A DNA stretch of 64,000 nt from Cydia pomonella (GCF_033807575.1 NC_084729.1:310001-374000); one strand, 5' to 3'. Positions 31,500 to 46,400 are shown, counted from the first letter of the stretch. Notes: generated by a model not told the origin, from the sequence alone. Made by a program: numbers and translations.

Positions 31500-34400
31500 C
31501 TGGAAAAAACGTGTCTTAATTATTTTCTAAAAAAGATCAAAGCTTAAAGATCAAAACGTCTTGCGTCGAATGATGGAGTGACAGTTCTTTCACTTTTGGT
31601 CGAGCTTAATTTAAAAAATAATTGAAATGTTTTTATGTCGAAATAAGTTAACGTGCTAAACTTCCAAGAAACGTCTACACATTTTTTTACATGACAGCTA
31701 CTCTATATAAAAAATGAACTATCATATAGGGACTATCATTTGACTCGAGAGGTTTAAATAATAGTTATTGCTTTGGCACCATCTCACCTCCAACGGAAAA
31801 GCAGAGGGAAGGGCGGAAAGCGCCGTAATTTTAAACGTAATAAACATAAGAGCCTCGGTAGAGAGTACCATTTTGCGTTGAAACTCTAGGTCCATGGGAT
31901 CCCAGCGCGGACTAGTTTTTTTTTTCAGAAATTGCTAGGTGGCTTCCTCGCACAACGTATCAGCATTGCGATACAACGAGAAAATGCCGCCAGTATCCTT
32001 GGTACAATGTCTCAAGGGCCTAATTTTAGATGTAAGCTAGTTTTTTTTTGTATAGTTACTGTAGTACCTCTCTACTTGTTAATTTCTGCAAAAAATAAGT
32101 TATTTGTGGTAATATGTAGTGTAGATAATAATTCGCAATTCGGTATACGAATAGATAATTCGCAACTCGTGTCGATTTAAAACACTCCCTTCGGTCCTGT
32201 TTTAACTTATCACCACTCGTTGCGAATTTTCCACTTTCCGTACTTGTATCGTAATTCGTACATAACTAGTGTTCGTATATCATACAAGATTTAGAATGTT
32301 TTATGCGAGTAAATAAAAAGCAACCCCTAGCACGTCACAATAGTTAATATTTACTTTACAAGGGAGAAAAGTTGTTGTTTAACCCCTCGTGCTATTGATA
32401 ACCGAGCAAGCGAAGGATTCAAAATCGAACCACGCGCGTAGCGAGAATCCAGAAGTTGCAGAACTCACCGGCTGCACTTGAAAGTGCTGCACGGGGTAAT
32501 GCAGCACCTGCGGCGGCTGCGACATCGCGGCGACCCCGCCGACGCCGCCAACGCCGCCGACGCCGCCGACTCCGCCGACGCCGCCAACGCCGCCGCCGAG
32601 CGCCCACGGCAGCTGCACGCCGCCCATTCTGGGGGGAACATCACTAAATAGTACATATTTTTTCGGTATTCCATACTGGGCGTTAGGATAGGTAAGTCAC
32701 GCGAACTTAGAGGCCAATTAAACTAACATTTAGACATCATAATGATGTCATTTGTGACATTATCCATGAAAAGGGACCTTATTGTCGGAGGCGGTTACGC
32801 CATTATCAACGATGCTCCCATATTATAAACAACGCCGCGCTACGCAGTGCGGCGTAAGCGCCATCGACAATAAGGTCCCTTTTCATAGATAATGTCACAT
32901 TTTGTTCTCATTCACCCGTGCATGTCCGGACAGGTATGAGCAAAATGCACGCTCGAAAGATAACTACATGAATGACATCATTTTGTTGACGTGGGTACGT
33001 TTAAACTGGCCTCTTAGCCGCCATATAATCAGAGTTACGTTCTCATTCTTAACGACATTCTGAAATAATATGAGAATTTGTTATGAACATTCAACTTTAC
33101 AGAAGGTTTCTGAAAGTAACGAAGCGTTTTGCTTCAACATTTCTTATGCGAACTGCCAAGGAGTCGAATGCCCTGCCCGAGTCTGTGTTTCCGCATGAGT
33201 ACAATCTGGGTCTCTTCAAGGCTAGGGTAAATAGGTATCTCATAGGTAAGCGTGCTCCACCGTAGACCGCATCATCACTTACCATCAGGTGAGATTGTGG
33301 TCAAACGCCTGCCTATCTTTATATAAAAAAAAAGTAAAGCAATTACTCAAACCTATTAAGATTTAGGTCACACTGAGCAACTTTTACTATGAGAATCTCA
33401 AAATCGCGAAAAAATTTCAACATCAGACCAGCAAAATGTATGAACCAGACATTTTTTTTGAGATTTCAGGGTTAGTCGCATGGTAAAAGTTTTTTTTTTT
33501 ATACTACGTCGGTGGCAAACAAGCATACGGCCAGCCTGATGGTAAGCAGTCTCCGTGGCCTATGTACACCTGCAACTCCAGAGGAGTTACATGCGCGTTG
33601 CCGACCCTAACCCCTCCCCCCTCGTTGAGCTCTGGCAACCTTACTCACCGGCAGAAACACAACACTATGAGTAGGGTCAAGTTGTTCAGTATCTAAAAGT
33701 TAACGAGTTTAAGCAATTACTTTACTTTCAGATACATACTGTATATTTATATCTGGCATTAAATTACCTGTGCCGAAGACGGCCAGTCGTTTTTATTTTA
33801 TTGTTAAACTGAACCCATTTACACTTATAAAAGTATTACCCCGACCACATACTCGATGACTATCATGGGAAGTAGCGAAGGAAGTAGATGTCAGGAATAT
33901 TCGCATTCGAATTCGTATATATACGAATATTCGCATCATTTTAAACATTCGCATCAAATGAAGCGAATGTTTTGTGAATGCGAATGTGCGCAGGTCGTGT
34001 CCTGTCTCGTCGACTCGCGTATGGGCAGTGCGCGCAAACTGTTTTCATGTAATGCATTTTGACCAGTAGACAGCCTTTTCCAACACTTTATAACTTCCCG
34101 TTCTAAGGTAACTATGTTTTATGTACTAATAGATTTTTTCCTGATTTTTTCTAATCAGGAATGATAATAACAACTACATAATATTCCCTAACATTCGTAT
34201 TCGCATTTGCATTCGGACATTCGCATGCTGGACGCGAATGTGAAGAATGCGACATACCAGACATCCCTAGTGTGGTCAAGTTACTTGTCATGCCGCTCGG
34301 AACTGGGCCTTCTTAACCATAGGTACCTTAGTTTTACTTGTTAGAAATTGTAATACTTTTACTTACAAAACTTCTACTTGTTCTAGATCAAGATCCCAGA

Positions 34401-37400
34401 GCCGCCAGACCTTACTTATTTTCTCATGACTAAAATGTATGGGATAATATAGAATAGAATAGAATAGAATAGAATAATTTTTATTCGTAGACACAAACAA
34501 GACACATTAAATGACATGATATAACAAAAACAAAGGAGGTATAAAGTGCCACGAAATGGCCTCATCTCAGCATGTTGCTGGTGGCTTCCAGCGCTGATCT
34601 TCCGATGAGACCATCAAGTGAGAAAAATCACGATAGGTAACAGACAAGAAGGAAAAAGACATAAAATAATATAGAGTGAACAAATTGAAAAATAGATAAA
34701 AGATAACGACTAAATTAAGTAAAGATTAAATTAAGTATCGGTCCGGTCCAACCATACCTTGGCTGAACATTACAGCTGCATACGCAACAAGCGCCAACGG
34801 TAGCTACACGAACTAAAAGGCAATGACAGACCAGACCAATATCGAGCGTCCATTATAATATATCAATTTACAAGATTTTTATATTATGAAAACAGCGTTA
34901 TTATATACTTTTAAAGTCTGCATACTTGCTATATTGACCCGACGGCCATTTGTCCGGTACAAGGTGCTAAAGGTTGGTAAAAATATTACAAAATTTTCTT
35001 AAATTCTCATGCCTGTTTTTAAGTATGTTTTAGAAATCTGGCGGCTCTGGGATCTTGGACTATTCTACATACATATCTTCTTTGTGTATCAATTTTTAGC
35101 AACGAAGACTATTGGCAGACATAGAAATGGATAGAGGGGTTACGTACATGTTCATGCCAATGTCGTTCTGAAATGAGAGCGTAACTACGATTGTATGGAA
35201 GCGGCTTCCGGCCGAATGGAAAATTAAGTAATAATTTGTAACGTCACTTACTGAGCAGCACTGATGAATTGATCCATACATGTAAATGTTCAAAATAGTA
35301 CATTACGATACAAGTGCAGAAAGTAGGAAACTCGCGACGAGTGGCGATAGATTAAATCGACACGAGTTGCGAATTAACTTTTCGCACGTGTATTGTACAA
35401 CGTTTTACTGTACATATGGCCCTTTAAATTTTCTACATACGCACGCATAGTGCTAGTTACCGCACTAGGGCGGTAAATTAGCACCATATGTACTGTAATA
35501 GGACATTGTGTATTAAGGGTGGTAAACAAGAATTTACGAACAAGTGTTAATTAAGCCCGAAGCATAAGGCTAGGACTTAATAACACGAGTTCGTAATTCT
35601 TGTACCGCCCGTGGCACACAATGTTTTTCATCAGACTTGTGAGTAAAAATACTAAATTTTAAGCGAAATAATTCTTAAATACGGTGACATTTCAAACATT
35701 CCTCCGCTGTATTGTCATTTTTGACAGGTTAGGCGTCGAAGGCGCAGAACTAACCGGCATTCAGTCACGATTGAAAATTGTGTAAAAATAACAGCTATAA
35801 AATTCAACAAATTATTATTTATAAACTTAAAAAAGTCAGTGTTTTAAAAGTAAAACGTATTTATATCTACTTTAAAAAAAACATTATGCCCAATGTGCCC
35901 ATGGGGTAATGAAAGAAAATAAATGTATTACCGCCCGTGAGCATATTATAGCTCATTCCATCTAAGTATGCTGGCATACAATAACACCGTTTACGAGCAA
36001 ATGATGAAAATAAAGTAAAAGTATACAGCGAAAAAGAAAAAGTGCGATTTAAGTATTACAAATATATATAAAAAAAAAAAAAACAAAAAAAAAATACAAA
36101 TTCGGATAACAACAGTGTAGTTTGAATCCGTACGAAACCTTAATACCAATAAACAATCTATTTGCATCCAGAGGTCACATCACAGCAAGATTAGTAAACA
36201 TGGATAGCAAACACTAATTGATTTAGGTACATCGTAATTATATATTCCCTTTAGGCGTTAGGATAATAATGATTGTGTTGGTTCATTCATGATATTCTGT
36301 TTGAAAAATAACATTTGTTAAGATACTTAACTTAATACTTATAGCACAATCGGATTAAGACCAACCTCGAAATCTCCAGAACAGTCATGAAATTTGGTAT
36401 GTATATAAATTAAAGTCCCATTTTTCATGCCCACACCATTTGACATTTGGGAACCTCGAGGAATCGCAGCCACCTTGGAAAATGTTTGCCATCCAGGAGA
36501 AATTCGCGTTTTACTCTAAATCTACATTCTTTATGAAATTATAGTGTAAGGCAACATTAAAGCTTATTAAATTCTACACAAAAATGTCCTGGATATCCTT
36601 AAATTAATATACATACCAAATTTTATGACTGTTCTAGAAATTTCGAGGTTGGTCTTAATCCGATTGTGCTATTAGGTCATATTGAATATTCGTCTAATCT
36701 CAAATACTGTATAAATTAGTCTTATCTAAAAGGCTGGTCGACTTCACAGGTGACCGAAGAGCTGGCAGCTTTCTCGCACAACGTATTAGCATCGCTATAC
36801 AGCGGGGAAATGCTGCCAGCATCCTCGGCACCATGCCAAAGGGGCCAAATTTTTTTAGACATATTTTAATTTTATTTAGTATTAGTTTTTAGTTTTAATT
36901 TAGTTTTATTTAATAGATAAAAAAAAAAAAAAAATACTGTATTATATCGAGTTCGAAGTTTAATTTAGTTGAATAATTTACTTGTGTGTGTGAAAAAATA
37001 TGTTTTTAAAAGTGTAATAAATTTCGCATTTAAAATACTGTAATATTTTCTATTATAATTTCTTTTCTTATCTCATTCTGATGCGTACAAAGTTTCTTTA
37101 CGATAGGATCATCCGAAAGTGCGATATTACTGCCGACTGCATCGAGAATTTCATATGACAACTGACATTTCCTGCAGTAAAGCAATTTACCACAGCAGTG
37201 TCGCAGCGCGACATTGTACCGCAAATTTGCGGCAGTAATGTAGCGCTGCGAGACTGCCGCATAAGTGCAGCTGTGGTCGGAATTGCAACGTCACCTTTAC
37301 GCAAAATATTTAGGACGCGGTAAGGCATGAATTGTGTATACATGCATTAGCTATAATTTATATATTATTTCAGTAAACACAATTTATGCTTATTTATGCT

Positions 37401-40400
37401 TTTTTTCAGGTCTTTTTGTTGTATTTTTCTCTTGTTGCGTTTCATCTTTTGTAAACTACAAATTGCATTTTGATATATTTATATGACTGTTTGGTTTGTG
37501 ACTAAATAAATATTTTTTTTATTATTTTGATCGCACGTACCCCATATATTGCTGCTGGTAGCCAAACTGTCCGTACGAGTAGCCCTGCACGCCTTGCACG
37601 CCTTGCACGCCTTGCAGGAACCCACCCAGCTGCTGTGGGTACGTGTTGTACCAGTAGGAGGCGGGCGGGACGCCGCCGGTGTACGCCGCGCTGAACGGGC
37701 TGTAGGCGGTGCCGCCGAGCTGGAAATTGATAAATAAATGTTATAGGACATTTTACACACATTGAGTAAGCCCCACAATAAACTCAAGAAGGCTTGTGTT
37801 ATGGTTTAATAACTTTAACGGTAGAACTGTAAAGGGATTTAGCTCTATACCCTACTGCAGTGGATATATTTGTGTTACTTGTCCACCGAGTGAAAAGAGG
37901 TCTCCTTTTTAGCTTGGAAGAATATAATCTGCAATGGCAGCATGGTTCCATTTTTATCGCTTGTCACTATGTCCGTCACTTTCGCACTTACATACTTGTT
38001 AGAACGTGATAGGCATGGTGACAAATGATAAAGTTGTCTGGATGTCCCCTACATTCCTCGCATTTTTCAAACGATTCTCGTGAAATTTGGTGAGCAGGTT
38101 CTTGAATTACATTTTTTTTACCAATTTTTTTTTTTAATGGTCCACTAGACTTAAATCGACCGGGATATAAACCGTGATTACCTTTAAAACAAACAATATA
38201 AAATTACCTTAAGCGAAAGTAACCGTGAATCATTAAAAACTGTTTTTGTAATGTTTCCGAAATGACGGAGCCTATAGCTCACAGAGCCACCAGTGTTTAA
38301 GCAATTTTCCGCCTTAAGTATCTTGAAATTTTAATAATAGCTCCAGACAAAATATAATTTTTACAACTTCATCAGTATTCACTTTAGAATTCCGTTTCAC
38401 AGTCAATCCAGATAAATAATGTAAATTGGATCCATTTCAGGTACTACCAAGGAAAAGATCACAAGTTTTATGCTTAATTAGATTATAATTACTTTACTGA
38501 ATTTTGCAAAAATCTTGGAATTTGCAAATGATTTTTTTTGAAAGCACTTTACTGTTATCTCTATTATATGACATAAAAGAAATATCTAAAATAAGTACGT
38601 ACCTTACCTTACCTTCTAATCAATATAAATCTAAAACAGATAATATATACAGGGTGGAATTTCTTAATGGGTCAGCGAGGGCAGCTACCAGGTCCCGTGC
38701 TGCAACGCGAACAGTCTTAGAAGACCTTCCCTCGATTTCAAATTAATGAAGATTGGCGTAGTACGTTTGGAAAAAACATACAGGGTGTTTGAAAAAGGTC
38801 ATTTTTGACAACCTTTTTTTTCATGCCAATCGATCCCATTGCTATGCAGAATCAAAAGCTTGTATGGGACCAAAAAGAAAAAAGCTAGAAAAGTCACAAA
38901 TCGAGGAAAACTCTTCCCATACATTTTGTATGAACAAAAAAACTTTTATCGTATATAATTTTTTACATGTTATTTTTTTATGCCAATCGATTCTATTCCT
39001 ATCCAGTGCCAATAGTTTCATAGGGGTCAACTTAAGGTAATATACTAAGAAGCCACAAATTAAAGATAGCTTTTTCCATACATTTACTATGGAGAAAACG
39101 TGAACATGAGGGCGACGGGCTGCCTGTTCACGTCGGTGTCGTGTCAAGAACTTGGCAACCAAGGTTCTCACCTGTACCCAACCCAACCTGTGTCAAACCC
39201 AAGGGGGTTTGAGCATTGTAAGGGTTCCTGAACTTTTCCCCTAGCTTTTCACGAGCTTCCAATTCACATCAGTGTCGTGTTAAAAACTTGGGAACCAAGG
39301 TTCTCACCTGTCCTGGGGATTGGGCATTGTAAGTTTCCCTGAATTCTTCCCCCAGCTTTCGACAAACTGCCCGTTTACGTTGGTGTCGTATTAAGAACCT
39401 GGGAACCAAGGTTCTCACCTGTCCTGGAGTTTGGTCATTGTAAGAGTCCCTGAACTCTTCCTCAGCTTTCGACGTGCTGCCCGTTCTCGTCGGTGTCTTG
39501 CTAAGAACCTGGGAATCAAGGTTCTCACCTATACTGGGGTTTGCGCGTTGTTGAGGACCCCGGATTCTTCCCCCAGTACTTGACGAGCTGCTGCCCCTTC
39601 ACGTCGATGTTGAGAACCTGGGAACCAAGCTTCTCACCTGTCCCGGAGTCTGAGCGTTGTTAGGGTCCCCGGACTCCTTGCCCCAGGAGCATTTCACAGG
39701 CTGGCCATTCACGTCGGTGTTGTGGACCGCTACGATCGCGTGCGTTGCACTCTCCTTCGTTGAGAACCTGAAAATTAAGGGAACAACTTCAGTAATTGTC
39801 GAATATCATGATTAAACAAGTTTTTTGACTGGGAAAAGAAGGTTCTTCATATGTTGTTGTAGGCGATAGATACTTATTTTATATCTAAAGTAAGTTTGGG
39901 TATAATCTTATTCATTTAAAATATATAAATTTATTCCTGTTATTAAGAAAGCCAAAGATTTATTTATAATGTACACGAAAGTTTTCAAAAATCCCTGGCT
40001 ACTTATTACGTCATTGTGTTAGTCGTAATTTTAATTATTAAGGTTTATTTCGTGCATGCTAACTCCATCTGTTGGACCTATAGTGTAAATATTCAAATAA
40101 AGTCTCAGAGGGCGCTGGCGTGTATAGTTGTATACTTAACCTATAACATATTGCGAATGTACCGTGGCCTATCTGCTCACCACGCGACACGCGAGCACTC
40201 TCTCATCATTTCACTTAAGAACCTAGTTTTTATCCATCTTCCACCTGCGTATCCTACAGTTGTTTTTGTAGAAGATTTGAGGTATGAAATAAATGCTTAC
40301 TAAAATTATAATCTAAATGAATCCTGACCTGATGAAGGCTTATCCCTTTGAACACCCTGATCTGGAAAGATCCAAAGGGTCGAAATATTTTCTGGAGCAG

Positions 40401-43400
40401 ATCCTCTAAGCCAGGCCTCTGCAGAATGTATCTTTCTATACTTTACTTCTTATATATATTTACTTTAGGTATATTTCTTAATTACTCTTTTAGTTATAGG
40501 TTAACTGGAAGAGATCCCTCTTATGGATAAGTTCGTCTTTGTACTACACAATTAAGTTCTATCTGATGTAATCAATATTCCTTTTTCCTCGTACAATAAA
40601 GTATTATTCACTTACATACTTACTTACTTAGAAATAAAGAAAATGTGGAAAAACTCACTGTCGCTGGCGAGATTTGAACTCGCGATTCTGGGATACCAGC
40701 CTATTGCCCTGCCAATTCAGCTACTAAGACTTATCAGAAGACAGTGAATATTTCCAACATCTTGAGCAGCTTCCCGGTGAGGCTGGCGGCCAAGCCCTTG
40801 CAGTACACGATGCAGTTGGTGGGCGAGCTCTGGTTGTAGAAACCCTGACCTGATGAAGGCATATCCCTTGTCCTTGAACACCCTAATCTCCTGGATGGAG
40901 CCGAAGGGCTGGAACGTCTTCTGGAGCAGCTCCTCGGTGAGGCCGGCGGCCAGGCCCCCGCAGTACACGGTGCAGTTGGTGGGCGAACTCTGGTTGTACA
41001 CTTCGTCGAAGGTCAGCGGTTTTGAGTTTACTGGAACAGATAGATTTTACTAAGTATAATGATAGCTATTCGGTTTGTAATATATTGATGTTTTTTCATA
41101 TATAAGCAAGTTATACAAAGAAATTTGGCACATAATTTAGTGGAAAAAAAATGCTTTTCCAAGTTTTTTAATTAAGTTAATGACGGATATATCCGCACTG
41201 TAGGTCTAACGCTGGAGACGGATTAATCTGTCACAGACCACAGAGCAACATAGACCTACGGGGATATGCATAAAGTTCAATTTCCGTTTTGATACTTCGT
41301 GGCGTCCAAGTGACAGCTTACGTGTTTGGCACGGCATCGAAATGTTTAACGAATCGTCAGTAGTTACATCCTGTATTCATTAAAAAAAAATACAAATATC
41401 GAATGTAATTATCTTCTAATTAGAACCTAAATGGTCGCGCACTGTGCGGTTTATGAGGAATTTCCTCCCGCGGACGCTCCGGCTGTGGAATGAGCTCTCT
41501 GCCGAGGTTTTCCCGAGGGTATACAGTATGGGGTTCTTCAAAAAAGGAGTGTACAGGTTTTTAAAGGGTCGGCAACGCGCATGTAGCACCTCTGGAGTTG
41601 CAGGCGTCCATAGGCAACGGTGACTGCTTACCATCAGGCGGGCCGTATGCTTCTTTGCCACCGACGTGGTATTAAAAAAACTCAATAGAAATCTTTAAAG
41701 CGACCATTCAGATGAATGTGGAGGACCCCGCTCGAAATCGCATTTTCATACACACGTGGTCATTTTCCTCTCTGAATATTAACTTAATTCAAATTATTTT
41801 GACACAATTTGTTGTATATGGAACACAGCTATGCCCCAACGTTTAAGCTTTTGCGAATTATTAATTATTACAAAAGTTAAGAGTATTTAAAAATTTGTAT
41901 AAAAACCGTTTTCGCTCCTAATAATCACAAAATCTCAAAAAGTCAAACGCATGGGCAATAGCTATTGTTAATATACATCTAATTATGTAAAAATATTTTC
42001 CCTCAAGTCTTCAGAGTTCTATCCAAAGAGGAAAATGGGGGCTACGTTTGTATGGACAAGCGACCGTCCCCTTCCCTCTTAAACGGGTGATATTTTAAAA
42101 CACATTGACCACAAACCGTTCCTTCCGAGAATGTTCCTTTGAACGGAAACTCGCTCGGAAATTGGGAAATAAATCACAAGACGTATAAAGAAGTTACATT
42201 TAACTTTTCTTCATGGTTTATCAGATGATTAAAAGGATACTTTAAATGTATCTTAAGGGCCTGTTTGATAATGTCCAAGTAAAGTATTGGATAGCTAATT
42301 GACAAATAAATTAACTGCCAGATAACATTTCCTACAAAACTTAGCACTTTACCAGTTAAGCTTATTTGAAGATTGTGAAACGCCAACGATGACGTTATTC
42401 GTCAGAAAATTGGCAAGTAGCTTATTCAGGACTTTACTTGGACATTATGAAAGGCCCTTACAATTTAAAGTTACTTGACAGGTCAGGCACTATTCACAGA
42501 CAGTCGAATCGGCGTCTCTGTAGGTTTCATAAATTGAATAATTGACAATTCAAATAACCAGTGTAATTAGTAGATAGTGATAATTCAATCGGAAATCGGC
42601 TCTGAATATGAATGAGATCGGGATTGGTCCACCATTCATAATAATTGAAATTACTGCAATATTGTTAAAGGGAACAGTTACGAGCATAATAGGTTTGACG
42701 GATGAAATTAGGTTTAATTCACACGGTATTATCCTGCACGATTTTTTGCATTATACGTCTTAAGAGGAAATACTCGTACCAGCAGAGCCCTTTTTGAGAT
42801 TTGAGTATTTTAGGTTGCGCTGACGGGGCGCTGCCCTTCCAATCCATCCCTTAAATTAAATATGTACAGTATTTAATGAAAATAAACAATTTTGTATTTG
42901 TATTCGGTGTGAAAATTAGTAACGAAAGAGTCATGTTATTAATGAAGAAAAAGGTGGAAGTCGTAACAACTATTAAAGAAAGGAAAGCTACATCTTTCGG
43001 GGAAACTCAAAATATGACTTATTAAAACGAATTATTGAAGGGAAGATTGAAGGGAAACGAGGACGTGGGAGAAGGAGAATATCATGGACAAGGAACATAA
43101 GAGTCTGGTTGGGCGTGGGCAGTACAGAGAAACTAATTCGCATGACTTCAGATAGAATGGCATATAGACATAAGGTCGCCAACCTTCGGGACGGAGAAGG
43201 CACTTAAAGAAGAAGAAAAAGAAGTGAGACCGATTTTTAAATGAATGAAAACCTACCGTGTGAACACCCGACTGGTTGTACGTTTAAAATCGAATACATA
43301 AAAAATATGCAGGACGTTGCCGTGTAAGCCTTGCCCTTTAATTTTAACTCCAAACTTATGATGTCTGGTCATCTAGAAAGTTTAATACCGTGCTCTTTAT

Positions 43401-46400
43401 GTTGAAGTTAGTTGAACTGTTTAAGAGTATCCTATAAGATGTTGTGCAAGTAGCTTACTTTTAGACAGTAATACACCTAATGTGTGAATGTGACGCCCTC
43501 GCCAGACAGAGAATGAATGACTTTGGAGCAGGCTAGCTGGAACCAAAGGAATTCAAAATGCTATTCATGAGCTCCATCATCCGGCACATGGAGAGTCTAG
43601 GTAGCTGACGGATCTTTCCTGAGGGGGTAACTACACAGAAGATACTGCACTATGGGTCGAAGTGTATCCGCAAGAGCCCCCGAAAATCATAAGATAAGAG
43701 CTTAATTTTACTCTTAAAATTACCCCAATAAATAATAAATACCCAGATATGTTTTAGCCAGGAATATTACTACGCCCCCAGGTTACAGCCACTCAGTACG
43801 CTCGCGGAATGTATCTCCGTCCAATTTCCGCAGCTCGTAAATATATGAGCGATGTGACTCGAACTAACATCGTTAATAATACAGTGGAACCCCCAGTGGA
43901 GTCAAGGGAGACCCCAAAAACTTCGTGCTATAGATTTCGTCTTATTGCTGCTATATATGTAGCCGCCGTGCAGGTCAGGATCTCGACGACTCAAATAAAA
44001 CTTCGATTTATAATGAAGTGAAGTACCTATACTCTTCCAAACGGTACTGGTTTAGAAGGGCCAAAACGGTTAAATGTAGAAAGTGGGTGTTGACAGTATG
44101 GAGGATGATGAAAGAGTGAATTTGCAATATTTGATCAGTACAAAAAGTGGTTTAAATTTAGATGCTTCTAATTGGCCGCGATATAGAATATGTGGAGCGC
44201 TCCTATTGGTGCTTATGAAAAGCCTCCGAATACTAGCCGAGCCCGACGGCTGCGTTTAGCTACTGCATTGGGAATATTTTTATATAATAATAAGTTGCAT
44301 TCGCAACACTTATATATAGAGGGCATCGACTTAGCGAGGTTTTCATAGGTTTTTGTTCGCCTTAAAGACGAGACGCCCGCGCAAATGACAACTGATATGA
44401 TTCCAATATCATTCGAATTTCGGTTTGAAGTCAGATGCAGGTTCGAACTGGCCTGTCTGACACACACTTGGCAGTACGAATACACTCATATTCTAATAGG
44501 GATACTTGACGTAGCACTTGGCATGAAAACTTAGCGTGGTCCGACTCTAGAAGCTCTTAGTACATTTTTGACTACAAAAAACGGTCTTACTAAAACCCAT
44601 CTTAAAGGCCGGCAACGCACTTACAACACCTCTGGTGTTGTAGGTGTCCATGGGCGGCGGTAATCGCTTACCATCAGGTGATCCGTCTGCTCGTTTGCCT
44701 CCTCTACCATAAAAAAACTTATAATATACCCAATACAATAACACACTTTAAAAAAACTTTCAAAAATGTGGTTGGCAACTAAAAGTTTTGATTGGCCCTT
44801 TTAAATACTATTTAAATACTAATATACATATATATTTGTTACATAATCAATATAATCATCAAACATTTTTTGTGAGTACTAACGTTTGCTTAAGGGCAAG
44901 TGAACTTAGATATTATAATATCCTTGCTACGGCGCCCACTACCGGCATGGCACGGCAAGTGGTGAGTAAGGTTACCAGAGCTCAACGAGTGTGCGGAGTA
45001 TTAGGGTCGGCAACGCGCCTGTAACTCCTCTGGAGTTACAAGACTGCTTACCATCAATGTTTGCTACCGACGTAGTACCTATATATTTAAAAAAAGATCC
45101 TTCAGCATATTACCGAGTCGTTCTCAGGCATGTTGAGGTGTCCTTAGGCATGCCGAGGCGTCTTAATACATGCCGAGGTGTAGTTGGGAATGCTGAGGCA
45201 TCCCTCAGGCGTTCTCAAGCATACGAAAGTGTCTTAGACATGCCGAGGGGTTCTTAGCATTTCTGGATACCTTGGTATGCCTGAAAACGCCTGGGCATTC
45301 CCAAGCATACCTCGGCAATCTCGGCATGCCAGAACGCCTGGGCATTCCCAAGCACTCATCGGCAATCTCGGCATGCCTGAGGACGCCTCGGCATGCCTTA
45401 ACCAACGCTTTATGTCATAAAGACAAACATCACTTTTGACGACCGATCTGGCCTAGTGGGTAGTGACACTGCCTATGAAGCCGATGGTCCCAGGTTCAAA
45501 TCCTGGTAAGGGCATTTTATTCGTGTGATTAGCATGGATATTTCTTCCTTAGTCATGGTTGTTTTCTATGTATTTAAGTATTTATATATTGTATATGTCA
45601 TTGTCTGAGAGTCCCTCAACACAAGTCTTATTGAGCTTACTGTGGGACTTAGTCAATTTGTATAATAATGTCCTATAATATTGATTTATTATTCATTTAT
45701 CACTCAAACGCCAAGATCCCGGGCGTATGTAAACCTTATTTGAAAGTGTGAAGGTTTTGACAGCGTCCGCCATAACACCTATAGGTGTCCTTGGCGCTGT
45801 GGGCACGACTAGTAACGACGCCTTTAGGTGTTCTTGGTGGTCAAAAGGTTAAGGATGCCTCGGTAATACGCAGAAGGATCCCTTGCCATGCAATGTCGAT
45901 AGTGGGCGCCTTAATTTCGTTTTCATAAAAACCTATACGTTTCCCCCGGCCGCCTAATTTCCGGTGCGACATTAACTACTTCCTCCACAGTCACTTCCGG
46001 TCTATTTAACAATGCAATAATATAAATTGCTCCAGACAAAAAGCATGACCTAGATTTTTTAGGTTATTCAGGTGTACTAATTGATTGGGTAAGCGAAAAA
46101 TAGTAAGAACCGCTGACGGATCTAAAATCCGAGTGGCCGAAAAATTCGATGAATCTTCTCTAGAATATAATATATTCTAGGTATCTACTCTATCTACCTA
46201 CGAGTAGGTGGTGGCCTAGCGGTAAAAGGCGTGCGACTTGCAATCCGGCGGTCGTGAGATCAAACTCGGCTTGTACCAATGAGTTTTTCGAAACTTATGT
46301 TAGAAATATAATTTGATAGCTTTTCGGTGAAGGAAACCATCGTGAGGAAACCGGAATAATCCCAATAAGGCCTAGTTTACCCTGTGGGTTGGAAGGTCAG

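Noticed and set aside
32419..32674. Arg- and Ala-rich frames over the VGG exon
   Set aside because: Other-frame readings of a GC-rich codon repeat in the Rox8 exon.
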